From JBBSBL01 sp963735885 (GTDB lineage: Bacteria; Actinomycetota; Thermoleophilia; Solirubrobacterales; Solirubrobacteraceae), in the NCBI GenBank assembly GCA_963735885.1, contig CAVTMP010000004.1:310001-374000 (forward strand): a DNA stretch of 64,000 nucleotides. The letters run 5' to 3'. The first letter of the stretch is position 1; each line of letters begins with the position of its first letter. The notes under the pieces were generated by a model. The model ran no database searches. It was not told where the DNA came from and saw nothing but the letters and a program-made list of their open reading frames with translations. Position numbers and translations under genes: made by a program. Positions 8,325 to 16,814 of this stretch are shown here, in pieces.

Positions 8325-9647
8325 TCAGCCCGCGGCGCGGGCCACCAGCGACTCCGATCCCAGGAGGGTCTGGCTCGTCGCGGAGGCCACCTCGACGCGC
8401 ACGTACTCGCCGGCCGCCGCCACCCCGTCGAAGTTCACGACCTTGTTGTGGCGCGAGCGGCCGCGCAGCCGCGTCGGGTCCGTGCGCGACGGGCCCTCGA
8501 CGAGCACCTCCACGGTCCGCCCCACGAAGCGCTGCGCCCGCTCCCGCGCGCGTCGCTGCACCGTCTCCACCAGTCGCCCCATTCGCTCGACCTTGACGTC
8601 GTGCGGCACGGCGTCCGGGAGCGTCGCGGCCTCGGTGCCGCGCCGCGGGGAGTAGAGGAAGGTGAACGCGCCGTCGTAGCCGACCGCGTCGACGACCTCG
8701 AGCGTCTCGGCGAAGTCTCCCTCGGTCTCCCCCGGGAACCCGACGATGACGTCGGTCGTCAACGCGACGTCCGGCACGTGCTCGCGGATCAGCGCGACGC
8801 GGTCGAGGTAGCGCTCCCGCGTGTAGGTGCGGCGCATGGCCTTGAGGACCCGGGAGCTGCCGGCCTGCAGCGGGAGGTGGATGTGCTCGCAGAGCGCCGG
8901 AAGCTCGGCGTGCGCGCGGATCACGTCCTCGCGCACGTCCTTCGGATGCGGGCTCGTGTAGCGGATGCGCTCGATCCCGTCGACGGCGTCGACCGCGGCG
9001 AGCAGCTCGGCGAAGCTCGCCCGCTCGGCCCCGCGCAGGTCGCGCCCGTAGGCGTTGACGTTCTGACCGAGCAGCGTGACCTCGCTCACGCCGTCCGCGG
9101 CGAGCGCCTCGATCTCGGCGAGCAGCTCCCGCGCCGGGCGGCTCGCCTCGCGGCCCCGGGTGGAGGGGACGATGCAGTACGCGCAGCGGCAGTTGCAGCC
9201 GACGCTGATCTGCACCCACGCCTGCACCTCGCGTGCCCGCTTCGCGGGAAGGTGCCCGGTGAACCCCTCGAACTCGAAGTAGCCCTGGGCACTCAGCGCG
9301 TCGCTCGTCAGGAACTCGGCCAGCCGGTGGACCTGGCCCGGCCCGAAGGCCACGTCGACGAACGGGAAGCGCCGGAAGACCTCCTCCTTGACCGACTGCG
9401 CCCAGCAGCCGCCGACGCCCACCACGACCTCGGGACGCTCGCGCTTGACCCGCTTCGCCTCGCCGAGGTGCGCGACGAACCTCGAGTCGGCGGTCTCGCG
9501 GATGGAGCAGGTGTTGAAGAGGATGAGGTCGGCGCCGGATCGCTCCGGGGCCTCGTCGTACCCGAGCGACTCGAGCATGCCCTTCATGCGCTCGGAGTCG
9601 TGCTCGTTCATCTGGCACCCGAAGGTGGTCAGGTGATAGCGCGCCAT
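8325..9647 (-). CDS. miaB: tRNA-2-methylthio-N6-dimethylallyladenosine synthase
   Basis: 440-residue MiaB, a radical SAM methylthiotransferase acting on the i6A37 made by MiaA. The N-terminal cluster cysteines are C11 (TFGCQMNEHDSE), C47 (NTCSIRETA) and C81 (GGCWAQ). The radical SAM triad is C151, C155 and C158 in CNCRCAYC. Other family motifs are LLGQNVNAYG, RYTSPHPKD, HIHLPLQAGSSRVL, RRTYTRERY and DVIVGFPGETE. A TRAM domain with a closing HNKVVNFDG segment forms the C-terminus. Length is standard. It diverges from the arginase-fold gene, with a -10-like TACGCT 8 bases upstream of its ATG, and precedes the radical SAM gene. Confidence 0.97.
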   Translation of the reverse strand: MARYHLTTFGCQMNEHDSERMKGMLESLGYDEAPERSGADLILFNTCSIRETADSRFVAHLGEAKRVKRERPEVVVGVGGCWAQSVKEEVFRRFPFVDVAFGPGQVHRLAEFLTSDALSAQGYFEFEGFTGHLPAKRAREVQAWVQISVGCNCRCAYCIVPSTRGREASRPARELLAEIEALAADGVSEVTLLGQNVNAYGRDLRGAERASFAELLAAVDAVDGIERIRYTSPHPKDVREDVIRAHAELPALCEHIHLPLQAGSSRVLKAMRRTYTRERYLDRVALIREHVPDVALTTDVIVGFPGETEGDFAETLEVVDAVGYDGAFTFLYSPRRGTEAATLPDAVPHDVKVERMGRLVETVQRRARERAQRFVGRTVEVLVEGPSRTDPTRLRGRSRHNKVVNFDGVAAAGEYVRVEVASATSQTLLGSESLVARAAG

Positions 9648-9655
9648 CGCGCCGT

Positions 9656-9690
9656 AGCGTAGCCGCGGGGCGCCCGGGCCCGGCTATCGT
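9656..9690. promoter_or_regulatory. Divergent -10 elements between miaB and the arginase-fold gene
   Basis: The 51-base divergent spacer carries TACGCT on the minus strand (9661-9656), 8 bases before the miaB ATG, and TATCGT on the plus strand (9685-9690), 8 bases before the ATG at 9699. Neither gene has a Shine-Dalgarno sequence in the remaining spacer, which is consistent with leaderless mRNAs from both promoters. The -35 regions are not convincing. Confidence 0.45.
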
Positions 9691-9698
9691 GGCCGGGC

Positions 9699-10652
9699 AT
9701 GGACGCGGTCGCCGGGCGCGAGGTGCTCGTGATCGGGGTGCCGATCGACTCGCTCGGGCGGCCGGGCGGCACCGAGCGCGCGCCCGAGGCGCTGCGCCGC
9801 GCCGGCGTCGTGCGCGCGCTCGGCGCGCGGGACGCCGGCGACCTCCCGGTCCGCATCGTCGGCGAGGCGCGCGACCCGGCCAGCGGCATCGTCGGCTATC
9901 CGAGCGTCGTGGCGGCGAGCGAGGGGATTCGCGACGGCCTCGCGCCCCTGCTCCGCGAGGACGCCTTCCCGGTCGTCCTGGGCGGGTGCTGCGCGCTGGT
10001 CCCGCCGGTCCTCGCCGCCCTGCGGACCGCGGAGGACCGGCCGCTCGGCCTCGCCTCCGTCGACGGCCACCTCGACACCTACGACCCGCGGACCTCGCCG
10101 ACCGGGGAGGCGGCCGACCTGCCGGTGGCGACGTGCGTGGGCGTGGGCGACGAGCGCCTCGTCGGCCTCGGCCCGGTGCGTCCGCTCGTCGCGGCGGGCG
10201 ACGTGGCGCTGCTGGCTCACCGCGACGGCGCGGAGGCGGCCGGGCACGGCGCGGCGATGCCCGAGGACCTCGGCATCGGGCGCTCGAGCGACGCCGCCGC
10301 GGTGCTGGAGCGCGGGGCCTCGCGGGTCGGGGCCGAGGCGGCCGGCGCGCTGGCCGCGGGCGCGGGGCGCTTCTGGCTCGCGATCGACGTCGACGTCCTC
10401 TCGGCCGCGGCCTTCCCGGCCACGCCCGTGCGGCAGGCCGGCGGGCTGACGATCGACGAGCTGGTCGACCTGGCCCGGCCGCTCGCCCGCCACCCGGCGT
10501 GTGCCGGGCTCAGCCTCCAGTGCTACGACCCCGACCTCGACGACCCGCCGCAGCGCGGAGCCGCCCGCGTGGTCGACCTCCTCGCCCGCGTGATCGGCCG
10601 GGGCGACCGGACGGCTACTTCGCGTACTCCACGGCCCGCGACTCGCGGATGA
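9699..10652 (+). CDS. Arginase/agmatinase-fold protein with altered metal site
   Basis: 317 residues resembling the ureohydrolase (arginase, agmatinase, formiminoglutamase) fold. Two of the three metal-binding motifs are recognisable: VDGHLD for DxHxD, and the DVDVL motif near residue 230, followed by the family's GGLTIDELVDL. The first motif, normally GGDH with a metal-binding His, reads GGCCAL, so the His ligand is missing and two cysteines replace it. The segment GRPGGTERAPEALRRAG near the N-terminus is typical of the family. The enzyme may use a different metal arrangement or have lost ureohydrolase activity; the substrate is not predictable. The last 38 bases overlap the 3' end of rny in convergent orientation. 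Confidence 0.75.
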   Translation: MDAVAGREVLVIGVPIDSLGRPGGTERAPEALRRAGVVRALGARDAGDLPVRIVGEARDPASGIVGYPSVVAASEGIRDGLAPLLREDAFPVVLGGCCALVPPVLAALRTAEDRPLGLASVDGHLDTYDPRTSPTGEAADLPVATCVGVGDERLVGLGPVRPLVAAGDVALLAHRDGAEAAGHGAAMPEDLGIGRSSDAAAVLERGASRVGAEAAGALAAGAGRFWLAIDVDVLSAAAFPATPVRQAGGLTIDELVDLARPLARHPACAGLSLQCYDPDLDDPPQRGAARVVDLLARVIGRGDRTATSRTPRPATRG

Positions 10653-12045
10653 CCGTCACCTTGATCTGCCCCGGATACTCGAGGCGCTGCTCGATCTCGC
10701 GCGCGATCTCGTGGGAGAGCAGGACCGCCGCCGCGTCGTCGATGCTGCCCGGGGCGACCATGACGCGGATCTCGCGGCCCGCCTGCATCGCGTAGACGCG
10801 GTCCACCCCGTCGTGGCGGGTGGCGATCTCCTCGAGGTCGCGCAGGCGCTTCACGTACTGCTCGAGCGACTCGCCGCGCGCTCCTGGCCGTGCGCCGGAC
10901 AGGGCGTCCGCGGCCTGCACGACGACCGCCTCGACGGTCTGCGGCTCGACCTCGTTGTGGTGGGCCTCCATCGCGTGGGCCACCGCCTCGGGCTCGCCGT
11001 AGCGGCGGGCCAGGTCGCCGCCGACGAGGGCGTGCGGGCCCTCGACCTCGTGCGACACCGCCTTGCCGATGTCGTGCAGCAACGCCGCACGACGGGCGGT
11101 GTCGGCGCCGGCGCCGAGCTCCGCGGCCATCATCCCCGCGAGGTTCGAGCACTCGACCGAGTGGGCGAGCACGTTCTGACCGTGGCTCGTGCGGAACCGC
11201 AGCCGGCCGAGCACCTTGACGAGCTCCGGGCGCAGGCCCTGGACCCCGGTCTCGAGCACCGCCTCCTCGCCGGCTCGCCGGATGTGGTCGTCGAGCTGCG
11301 AGCGCGCCTGGTAGAAGGTCTCCTCGATTCGCGCCGGGTGGATCCGGCCGTCGGCCAGCAGCGCCTCGAGGGTCAGCCGGGCGACCTCGCGGCGCACGCC
11401 GTCGAAGGCGGAGAGCACGACGGCGTTCGGCGTGTCGTCGATGATGATGTCGACGCCGGTGAGGTTCTCCAGGGCGCGGATGTTGCGGCCCTCCCGGCCG
11501 ATGATCCGCCCCTTCATGTCGTCGCTGGGCAGCTGGACGACCGAGACGGTGGTCTCGGTCGCGTGCCCGGCCGCGAGCCGCTGGGTGCAGACCGCGAGGA
11601 TGTTCCGCGCCCGCCGATCGGCCTCGCGCCGGGTCTCCTCGTCGATCTGGCGCACGAGCCTCGCGCCGTCGTGCCGAGCCTGATCCTCGATCTGCCGCAA
11701 CAGCAGCTGCTTGGCCTGGCCGGCGCTCAGCCCGGCGACGCGCTCGACGTCGCCCTGGTGGGCGCGCCGGCGCGCCTCCAGGGCCTCCTCGCTCCCCGCG
11801 AGCTTCTCCTCACGCGCGGCCAGGGCCGCCTCGCGCCGCTCGAGGTCGCGGCGCAGCGCGTCGGCGGCCTCCTCCTGCCGGGCGAGGCGCTCCTCCCCGC
11901 GGGCCAGGTCCGCCGGCCGCGCGCTCGCGGGGCCCTGGCCGGCGCCGTCCCGGTGTGGCCCCGCGTCGCGGGGCCGGCGCCCGTAGAGCACGGCCGCCGC
12001 GACGATCGCCACCGCCACCAGCGCCGCCGCGATCACGATCTCCAT
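10615..12045 (-). CDS. rny: Ribonuclease Y
   Basis: 476 residues. RNase Y is a membrane-anchored endonuclease that initiates mRNA decay in many Gram-positive bacteria. The domain order matches: an N-terminal membrane anchor at about residues 2-20, a charged coiled coil rich in ARREEK-type repeats to about 150, a KH RNA-binding domain with KGRIIGREGRNIRALE, and an HD domain with FRTSHGQNVLAHSVE and AALLHDIGKAVSHE supplying the metal-binding His-Asp pairs. The coiled coil is somewhat short compared with Bacillus RNase Y (about 520 residues). The ATG at 12045 is preceded by GAGGAGAGG at good spacing. It follows recX after 340 noncoding bases that contain a plausible promoter. Confidence 0.95.
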   Translation of the reverse strand: MEIVIAAALVAVAIVAAAVLYGRRPRDAGPHRDGAGQGPASARPADLARGEERLARQEEAADALRRDLERREAALAAREEKLAGSEEALEARRRAHQGDVERVAGLSAGQAKQLLLRQIEDQARHDGARLVRQIDEETRREADRRARNILAVCTQRLAAGHATETTVSVVQLPSDDMKGRIIGREGRNIRALENLTGVDIIIDDTPNAVVLSAFDGVRREVARLTLEALLADGRIHPARIEETFYQARSQLDDHIRRAGEEAVLETGVQGLRPELVKVLGRLRFRTSHGQNVLAHSVECSNLAGMMAAELGAGADTARRAALLHDIGKAVSHEVEGPHALVGGDLARRYGEPEAVAHAMEAHHNEVEPQTVEAVVVQAADALSGARPGARGESLEQYVKRLRDLEEIATRHDGVDRVYAMQAGREIRVMVAPGSIDDAAAVLLSHEIAREIEQRLEYPGQIKVTVIRESRAVEYAK

Positions 12046-12330
12046 GGCGTTCCTCTCCTCGCGGGCCATGCGGGCCCGCGGCCTGCATCGACTGCGTTGT
12101 CCGTGAGCGACGAACGGGCCGTGCGAGCGGCACGGCCGGGTCGATGGGACGGCAGGCGGCGGAGTGGTCGCGGCTCAGGTCGAGCGCGATCGGTGAGCGC
12201 TGGGTGCGGGCGGGTCCTCCGGCCCGGTCGGAAGGGGTCTGGTGGCCGTCAAGCTGTCGTCGAGTCGATCCGGAAAGACGTGAGTTTGCTGGAGTTTTGT
12301 GCCCTTGCGGGCCCGTCGTTCGCTGGCGGC

Positions 12331-12359
12331 ATCGTAGTACCGCGCCGCGGCCCGCGCAA
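12331..12359 (-). promoter_or_regulatory. Putative rny promoter (TTGCGC, 17 bases, TACGAT)
   Basis: In the 340-base interval between recX and rny, the minus strand has TTGCGC (12359-12354) and TACGAT (12336-12331) with 17-base spacing, which would give a leader of about 280 bases for rny. A GCCC-GCAA-GGGC mini-hairpin lies just downstream. The rest of the interval (12046-12330) is noncoding as far as I can see, with a slightly AT-richer patch at 12270-12300. Confidence 0.4.
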
Positions 12360-12385
12360 TCGACCGCGCGTTCGCCCGGCCACCG

Positions 12386-12871
12386 TCAGGCGTCGACCCC
12401 GCCGCGGCGATGGGCGCGGATCGCGTCGGCCGCGACCTCCGGGTCGTAGCCCTTGCGGACGAGCACGCCGAGTGCGCGCCGGCGGGCCGAAGGCTCCTCG
12501 GGGGGCGCCGGGAAGCGACGCTCGAGCACGGCCAGCGCGGCGGCGAGCTCGCCCGGCCGGCCGCCGTGCGCCGCGGCCGCGCCGTCGGCGAGATCGCGCT
12601 CGACGCCGAGGGCGAGCAGCCGGCGCACGATGCGCTCGCTCCCCCATCCGTCCAGCGCGCGACGGTCCTCGGCGAAGCGCCGGGCGAAGGCGGCGTCGTC
12701 GAGGTACTCCATCGCGCGCAGCCGCTCGAGCGCGGCGCCGAGGACCGGCTCCTCGACGCCGCGGCGCTCGAGGTGGGCGCGCACCTCGGCGACGGTGCGG
12801 TCCCGGCGGCCGAGCTGGCGCAGCGCGAGGCCCAGCGCGCGGTCCAGCCGGGCCTCCGGGTCGGCACTCAG
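12386..12871 (-). CDS. recX: Regulatory protein RecX, probable CTG start
   Basis: RecX binds RecA filaments and modulates recombination. The protein is made of three-helix repeats: ARLDRALGLALRQLGRRD, then VRAHLERRG and the second repeat with YLDDAAFARRFAEDR and WGSERIVRRLLALGV, ending RKGYDPEVAADAI. An internal GTG at 12784 would give only 132 residues and would cut off the conserved first helices. The conserved sequence runs back to CTG 12871, whose last two bases plus the next A are the recA stop (CTGA). I therefore place the start there, giving 161 residues, close to normal RecX length. There is no ATG, GTG or TTG in this frame between that CTG and the preceding stop. Coupling to recA translation is implied. 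Confidence 0.85.
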   Translation of the reverse strand: MSADPEARLDRALGLALRQLGRRDRTVAEVRAHLERRGVEEPVLGAALERLRAMEYLDDAAFARRFAEDRRALDGWGSERIVRRLLALGVERDLADGAAAAHGGRPGELAAALAVLERRFPAPPEEPSARRRALGVLVRKGYDPEVAADAIRAHRRGGVDA

Positions 12872-13956
12872 GCGGCCTGCTCCTCCGGCACGGCCGCCAC
12901 GGGTGCGGCGTCCTCGTCGGCCCGCTCGATCGGCTTGACGAGGCTGTCGTCGAGGCCGAGCGCCGCATAGACGCGGTCCCGGATCTCGTTCGCCGTGTCC
13001 GGGTGCTCGTCGAGGAACGCCTTCGCGTTGTGTCGGCCCTGGCCCAGGCGCTCGTCCCCGAAGGAGAAGAACGAGCCCGACTTCGTGACGACGTCGTGCT
13101 CGATCCCGAGGTCGAGCAGGCAGCCGGAGGTCGAGATCCCGCGGCCGAACTCGATGTCGAACTCGGCCTGGCGGAACGGCGCCGCGACCTTGTTCTTGAC
13201 GACCTTGACGCGGACCCGGTTGCCGACCGCCTCGGTGCCCTCCTTGAGGGTCTCGATGCGGCGGATGTCCAGACGCTGGGACGAGTAGAACTTCAGCGCG
13301 CGGCCACCGGGCTGGGTCTCCGGCGAGCCGAACATCACGCCGACCTTCTCGCGGATCTGGTTGACGAACACGCAGAGGGTCTGGGTGCGGTTGAGGTTGG
13401 CCGTGAGCTTGCGCATGGCCTGGGACATCATGCGCGCCTGGACGCCGACGGTCTGGTCGCCCATCTGCCCCTCGAGCTCGGCGCGGGGCGTCAGCGCGGC
13501 GACCGAGTCGACCGCCACCACGTCGACGGCGCCCGAGCGGACGAGCATGTCGGCGATCTCCAGCGCCTGCTCGCCGTAGTCGGGCTGGGAGACGAGCAGC
13601 TCGTCGATGTCGACGCCGATGCGCTGGGCGTAGAGCGGGTCCATCGCGTGCTCCGCGTCGATGAACGCGCAGACGCCCCCGAGCTTCTGGGCCTCGGCGA
13701 GGATGTGGTAGACGAGCGTCGTCTTGCCGGACGACTCGGGCCCGAAGATCTCGATCACGCGGCCGCGCGGGACCCCGCCGATCCCGAGCGCGAGGTCGAG
13801 CGACAGCGCGCCGGTGGGGATGGCGTCGACCTTCACCTGCGCGCCCTCGTCGCCCATCCGCATGACGGTGCCCTTGCCGAACTGGCGCTCGATCTGGGTC
13901 AGCGCGCCCTGCAGGGCGGCGTCACGCGCCTTGGCGGCCTTCTCGTCCTCGATCAT
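12868..13956 (-). CDS. recA: Recombinase RecA
   Basis: 362-residue RecA, the DNA strand-exchange ATPase and SOS coprotease. The Walker A motif FGPESSGKTT is at residues 71-80, the Walker B region is VVAVDSVAAL, loop L1 is near GQMGDQTVGVQARMMSQAM, and the L2 region is FVNQIREKVGVMFGSPETQPGG. The GGRALKFYSS segment and the KNKVAAPF and AEFDIEFG motifs are all present. The C-terminal tail is acidic and short. The ATG at 13956 is preceded by GAAGGAG at good spacing. It is followed directly by recX. The upstream region carries a candidate promoter overlapping an inverted repeat. Confidence 0.99.
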   Translation of the reverse strand: MIEDEKAAKARDAALQGALTQIERQFGKGTVMRMGDEGAQVKVDAIPTGALSLDLALGIGGVPRGRVIEIFGPESSGKTTLVYHILAEAQKLGGVCAFIDAEHAMDPLYAQRIGVDIDELLVSQPDYGEQALEIADMLVRSGAVDVVAVDSVAALTPRAELEGQMGDQTVGVQARMMSQAMRKLTANLNRTQTLCVFVNQIREKVGVMFGSPETQPGGRALKFYSSQRLDIRRIETLKEGTEAVGNRVRVKVVKNKVAAPFRQAEFDIEFGRGISTSGCLLDLGIEHDVVTKSGSFFSFGDERLGQGRHNAKAFLDEHPDTANEIRDRVYAALGLDDSLVKPIERADEDAAPVAAVPEEQAA

Positions 13957-14014
13957 CGGTGCTCCTTCGCTCTTCTCGGACGGACCAAGGTAGGCCGCCC
14001 GGCGGACGGAACGG

Positions 14015-14045
14015 ACGCTAGATCAGCCGCCTGTTGCGAGACAAC
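14015..14045 (-). promoter_or_regulatory. Putative recA promoter with overlapping GTTG-N5-CAAC palindrome
   Basis: On the minus strand, TTGTCT (14044-14039) and TAGCGT (14020-14015) are separated by 18 bases. The -35 lies inside the inverted repeat GTTG-TCTCG-CAAC (14045-14033). An operator overlapping the -35 of recA would fit LexA-type repression, but the sequence is not the Gram-positive GAAC-N4-GTTC box, so the assignment is a hypothesis. Confidence 0.4.
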
Positions 14046-14081
14046 GGGCGCCGGTGACGAATCGCCCTCGCGGGCGTGGCG

Positions 14082-14648
14082 TCAGGCCGCCAGGGCCACC
14101 CGCGAGAGCGCCTCGTAGAACGCCGGGCCGGCACCGGCGTGCGACCGGTAGAGCGTCAGCGCCGCGCCGGCGAACGCCCCGGCGTCCGGGGCCGCCGCCG
14201 GGCGGCGCGGCCGCCGCCCGCCGCGGCGGACGCGCGCCACCGTCACGTGCGGGTGGAACGGGCGCCGGTCGGGCACGTACCACCCGCCCGCGGCGAGCGC
14301 CGTCGCCACCCGGCCCTGCAGCCGCTCGAGCGTCCCGTCGAGGTCGCGCACCGTCGCCGCGAGCACGCGCGGCCGGCGCGGCGGCAGCCACTCGGCCGGG
14401 GCGAGCGCCAGGCGCGGGGCCGGGCCGGTGCAGGCGACGACGGCGGCGCCGATCGCCTCGACCTCGGCCGCGCGACGGGACCCGAGGAAGCAGAGCGTGA
14501 CGTGCAGCGCGTCACGCCCGACGGCCCGCAGCTCCGACTCCCCGGCCGCGCACCGCCCGCCCCAGGCGGCGAGGTCGTCCCGCACCGCCTCCGGCAGGTC
14601 GAGGGCGACGAAGAGTCGGGCGCTCGCCGGCCCCCCGGCGAGGCTCAC
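14082..14648 (-). CDS. thpR: RNA 2',3'-cyclic phosphodiesterase (2H family)
   Basis: 188 residues of the 2H phosphoesterase superfamily (formerly 2'-5' RNA ligase, LigT). The two catalytic HxT motifs are HVTLCFLG near residue 50 and HPHVTVARVRR near 135; the start has the typical ARLFVALDLPEAVRDDLA. Enzymes of this family hydrolyse 2',3'-cyclic phosphate RNA ends and ligate some tRNA halves in vitro; the in vivo role is poorly defined. The GTG start overlaps the cinA stop (GTGA). Between cinA and recA this gene is common in actinobacteria. Confidence 0.92.
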   Translation of the reverse strand: MSLAGGPASARLFVALDLPEAVRDDLAAWGGRCAAGESELRAVGRDALHVTLCFLGSRRAAEVEAIGAAVVACTGPAPRLALAPAEWLPPRRPRVLAATVRDLDGTLERLQGRVATALAAGGWYVPDRRPFHPHVTVARVRRGGRRPRRPAAAPDAGAFAGAALTLYRSHAGAGPAFYEALSRVALAA

Positions 14649-15970
14649 GCCGTCTCGCCGGGGTCCCTGAGCGCCTCCGGGTCCGACTCCCCGAGCGCGA
14701 GGCGCCGGACGGCGTGGAGGGCCACGGTCACCGCGCGGTCGCGCACGTCGGTCCGCCCGCCCGGGAGGTACATGCGCCGGGTCAGCCGGGCGTCCCCGGC
14801 GCCCGCGGCGGAGATCCACACGAGCCCGACCGGCTTCTCCTCGGTCCCGCCGTCCGGGCCGGCCACCCCCGTGACCCCCACCCCGACGTCCGCGCCGAAC
14901 CGCTCGCGGGCGCCGTCGGCCAGCGCCCGCGCCACCTCCTCCGAGACGGCGCCGTGACGGTCGATCAGCCCCGGATCCACGCCCGCGAGCGCGGCCTTCG
15001 CGGCGTTCGCGTAGGCCACGACGCCGCCGAGCACGTACGCGGAGGCCCCGGGCGGATCGGTCAGCCGCCCGGCCAGCAGGCCGCCGGTGCAGGACTCCGC
15101 CGTGGCGATCGTCCAGCCCCGCTCGCGCAGCAGCCGCGCCACCTGCTCGTCGATCGTCGAGCCGTCGTCGGAGAAGAGCGTGTCGGGGTGCCGGGCCTTG
15201 ACCGCCGCCGCGAAGGCCGCGTAGGCACCCTCCCCGCCCGGCTCGAAGCGCGTCGCGACCTCGATCTCCCCGCGCCGCAGGCAGGTGGTGATCTCCAGCG
15301 GCTCGAGGTCCAGGCCCCCGTCCTCGAGCTCGCGCAGGGTGAGGGCGATCTCGGACTCCGGGATGCCGAACAGGCGCAGGATCTCCTGCTCGTAGACCGT
15401 GGCCTCGCCCGTGGCCGCCCGGAACGCCTCGGTCTCCACGGCGGCCGCCCACATCGGCTGGAGCTCGCGCGGCGGGCCGGGCAGCACGACCACCGTCGGT
15501 CCGGGGCGCCCGTCGGCGGGCGGGACCACCACCCCCGGCGCGGTGCCGACGGGCTCCAGCACCGTCGCGCCCGCGGGCACGATGGCCTGCTTGCGGTTGC
15601 CGGCCGCGATCGCCGCGCGGTCGAGGTTCGGATAGCGCGCCGCCAGGGGCTTCAGGATCTCGGCGATCCGCCCCTCCAGCGCCGGGTCGAGGGTCATCTC
15701 GCGACCCTGGAAGCGCGCGACGACCTCGGTCGTGAGGTCGTCGGCGGTCGGCCCGAGGCCGCCGCTCGTCACCACCAGGCCGAGCCCCGCGCCGCGCAGG
15801 AACTCGAGCGCCGCGAGCATGTCCTCCGGCCGGTCGCCCACGACGTCGATGTGCGCGAGGTCGATGCCACGCTCCCGCAGGCGCTCCGACAGCCACGGGC
15901 CGTTGCGGTCGGAGATGATCCCGCTGAGGACCTCGGTGCCGGTGATGACGATTCCGGCGCGGACGCTCAT
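14645..15970 (-). CDS. cinA: CinA family protein (NMN deamidase / competence-damage protein)
   Basis: 441 residues with the two-domain CinA architecture. The N-terminal molybdopterin-binding-like domain (about 1-170) has GTEVLSGIISDRNG, TSGGLGPTADDLTTE and PGPPRELQPMW. The C-terminal amidase domain (about 275-435) has TIATAESCTGGLLAG, SAYVLGGVVAYANAAK, VGVTGVAGPDGG and GLVWIS. The C-terminal domain deamidates nicotinamide mononucleotide in the pyridine nucleotide cycle; the N-terminal domain has been linked to ADP-ribose pyrophosphatase activity. The ATG at 15970 overlaps the stop of the rodZ-like gene, and the stop overlaps thpR, so three genes are translationally chained. Confidence 0.94.
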   Translation of the reverse strand: MSVRAGIVITGTEVLSGIISDRNGPWLSERLRERGIDLAHIDVVGDRPEDMLAALEFLRGAGLGLVVTSGGLGPTADDLTTEVVARFQGREMTLDPALEGRIAEILKPLAARYPNLDRAAIAAGNRKQAIVPAGATVLEPVGTAPGVVVPPADGRPGPTVVVLPGPPRELQPMWAAAVETEAFRAATGEATVYEQEILRLFGIPESEIALTLRELEDGGLDLEPLEITTCLRRGEIEVATRFEPGGEGAYAAFAAAVKARHPDTLFSDDGSTIDEQVARLLRERGWTIATAESCTGGLLAGRLTDPPGASAYVLGGVVAYANAAKAALAGVDPGLIDRHGAVSEEVARALADGARERFGADVGVGVTGVAGPDGGTEEKPVGLVWISAAGAGDARLTRRMYLPGGRTDVRDRAVTVALHAVRRLALGESDPEALRDPGETA

Positions 15971-16725
15971 GCGCAGCCGGCCGACTGCCCGGCGGCCAGG
16001 CGCTTCGCCCCGGCGGTGGAGATGGCGAAGTTGATCGCCGACGAGGACGCCGGCACGGCGACGGGGCGCCCGTTGACCACCAGCCGGGCCTGGGCGTTGC
16101 CGAGCGTGAGGCGGAACGAGCGGGCCCGGTAGGTCCCGGTCGGGTTCCCGGCGGTGAGCGTGGCCCCGTCGAGCCGCTTTCGCCCGCGGTCGTCGACGAG
16201 GCAGGCGTACACCGTGCCGGTCGGCTCGATGCGGATGCTCGCCGCCCTGGCCGCGGGCTTGGGCTTCGGCTTCGCCCCCTTGCGCTTCGCGGTGGTGGTC
16301 GTGGCCGGCGTCACGGGCGTCGTGCCGCTCTTGTTCCCGCCGGTGCTGCCGAGCGCGTAGAGGGCGGCGATCAGCCCGAGGATGACCAGGACGAGGACGA
16401 CGCGGGGCGAGACGACCTGTCCCAGCGAGCGCTCCTTGCGCGGCCGGCGGCCGGCCGGCGCCCCGATCGGCGGCAGGTCGAGGTCCTCGCCCCGGTCCTG
16501 GCGGCCCCGGTACTCCTCGACGAGCAGCCGGGCGTCGAGCCCGAGGTACTCCGCGTAGGTGCGCAGGAAGGCCGTGACGAAGGTCGGGCCCGGGAGCAGG
16601 TCCCACTCCTCGTTCTCCAGCGCGCGCAGGTACTTCGCGCGGATCTTCGTCGCGGCCTCGACCTCGGTGATGTCGATGCGCGCGCGCATCCGCGCCTCGC
16701 GCAGGGTCGAGCCGATCTCCGCCAT
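15967..16725 (-). CDS. RodZ-like membrane protein with N-terminal helix-turn-helix
   Basis: 252 residues. The N-terminal HTH_25 domain (about 1-75) contains GSTLREARMRARI, EVEAATKIRAKYLRALENE, and FVTAFLRTYAEYLGLD, the RodZ signature. A basic stretch with RKERSLGQ precedes one transmembrane helix (VVLVLVILGLIAALYAL, about residues 112-130), then a Thr/Lys/Pro-rich linker and a beta-rich C-terminal domain resembling DUF4115. In rod-shaped bacteria RodZ links MreB to the membrane; in actinobacteria without MreB the role is less clear. It lies between ftsK and cinA, the position where many actinobacteria have such a gene. Confidence 0.85.
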   Translation of the reverse strand: MAEIGSTLREARMRARIDITEVEAATKIRAKYLRALENEEWDLLPGPTFVTAFLRTYAEYLGLDARLLVEEYRGRQDRGEDLDLPPIGAPAGRRPRKERSLGQVVSPRVVLVLVILGLIAALYALGSTGGNKSGTTPVTPATTTTAKRKGAKPKPKPAARAASIRIEPTGTVYACLVDDRGRKRLDGATLTAGNPTGTYRARSFRLTLGNAQARLVVNGRPVAVPASSSAINFAISTAGAKRLAAGQSAGCA

Positions 16726-16814
16726 CGCCGCGGGAAGGCTACCGGCGGGGCGCGGGCGGCCAGACGGCCGTGCTCCGGGCGCGGGCGGCCGAGCGCAGCG
16801 CGGCGGAGCCGCGG

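Noticed and set aside
12175..12867. A 230-codon minus-strand frame starting at the recA stop
   Set aside because: It overlaps recX in another frame and its translation is Ser/Arg/Pro-rich with no family; the RecX frame has clear motifs.
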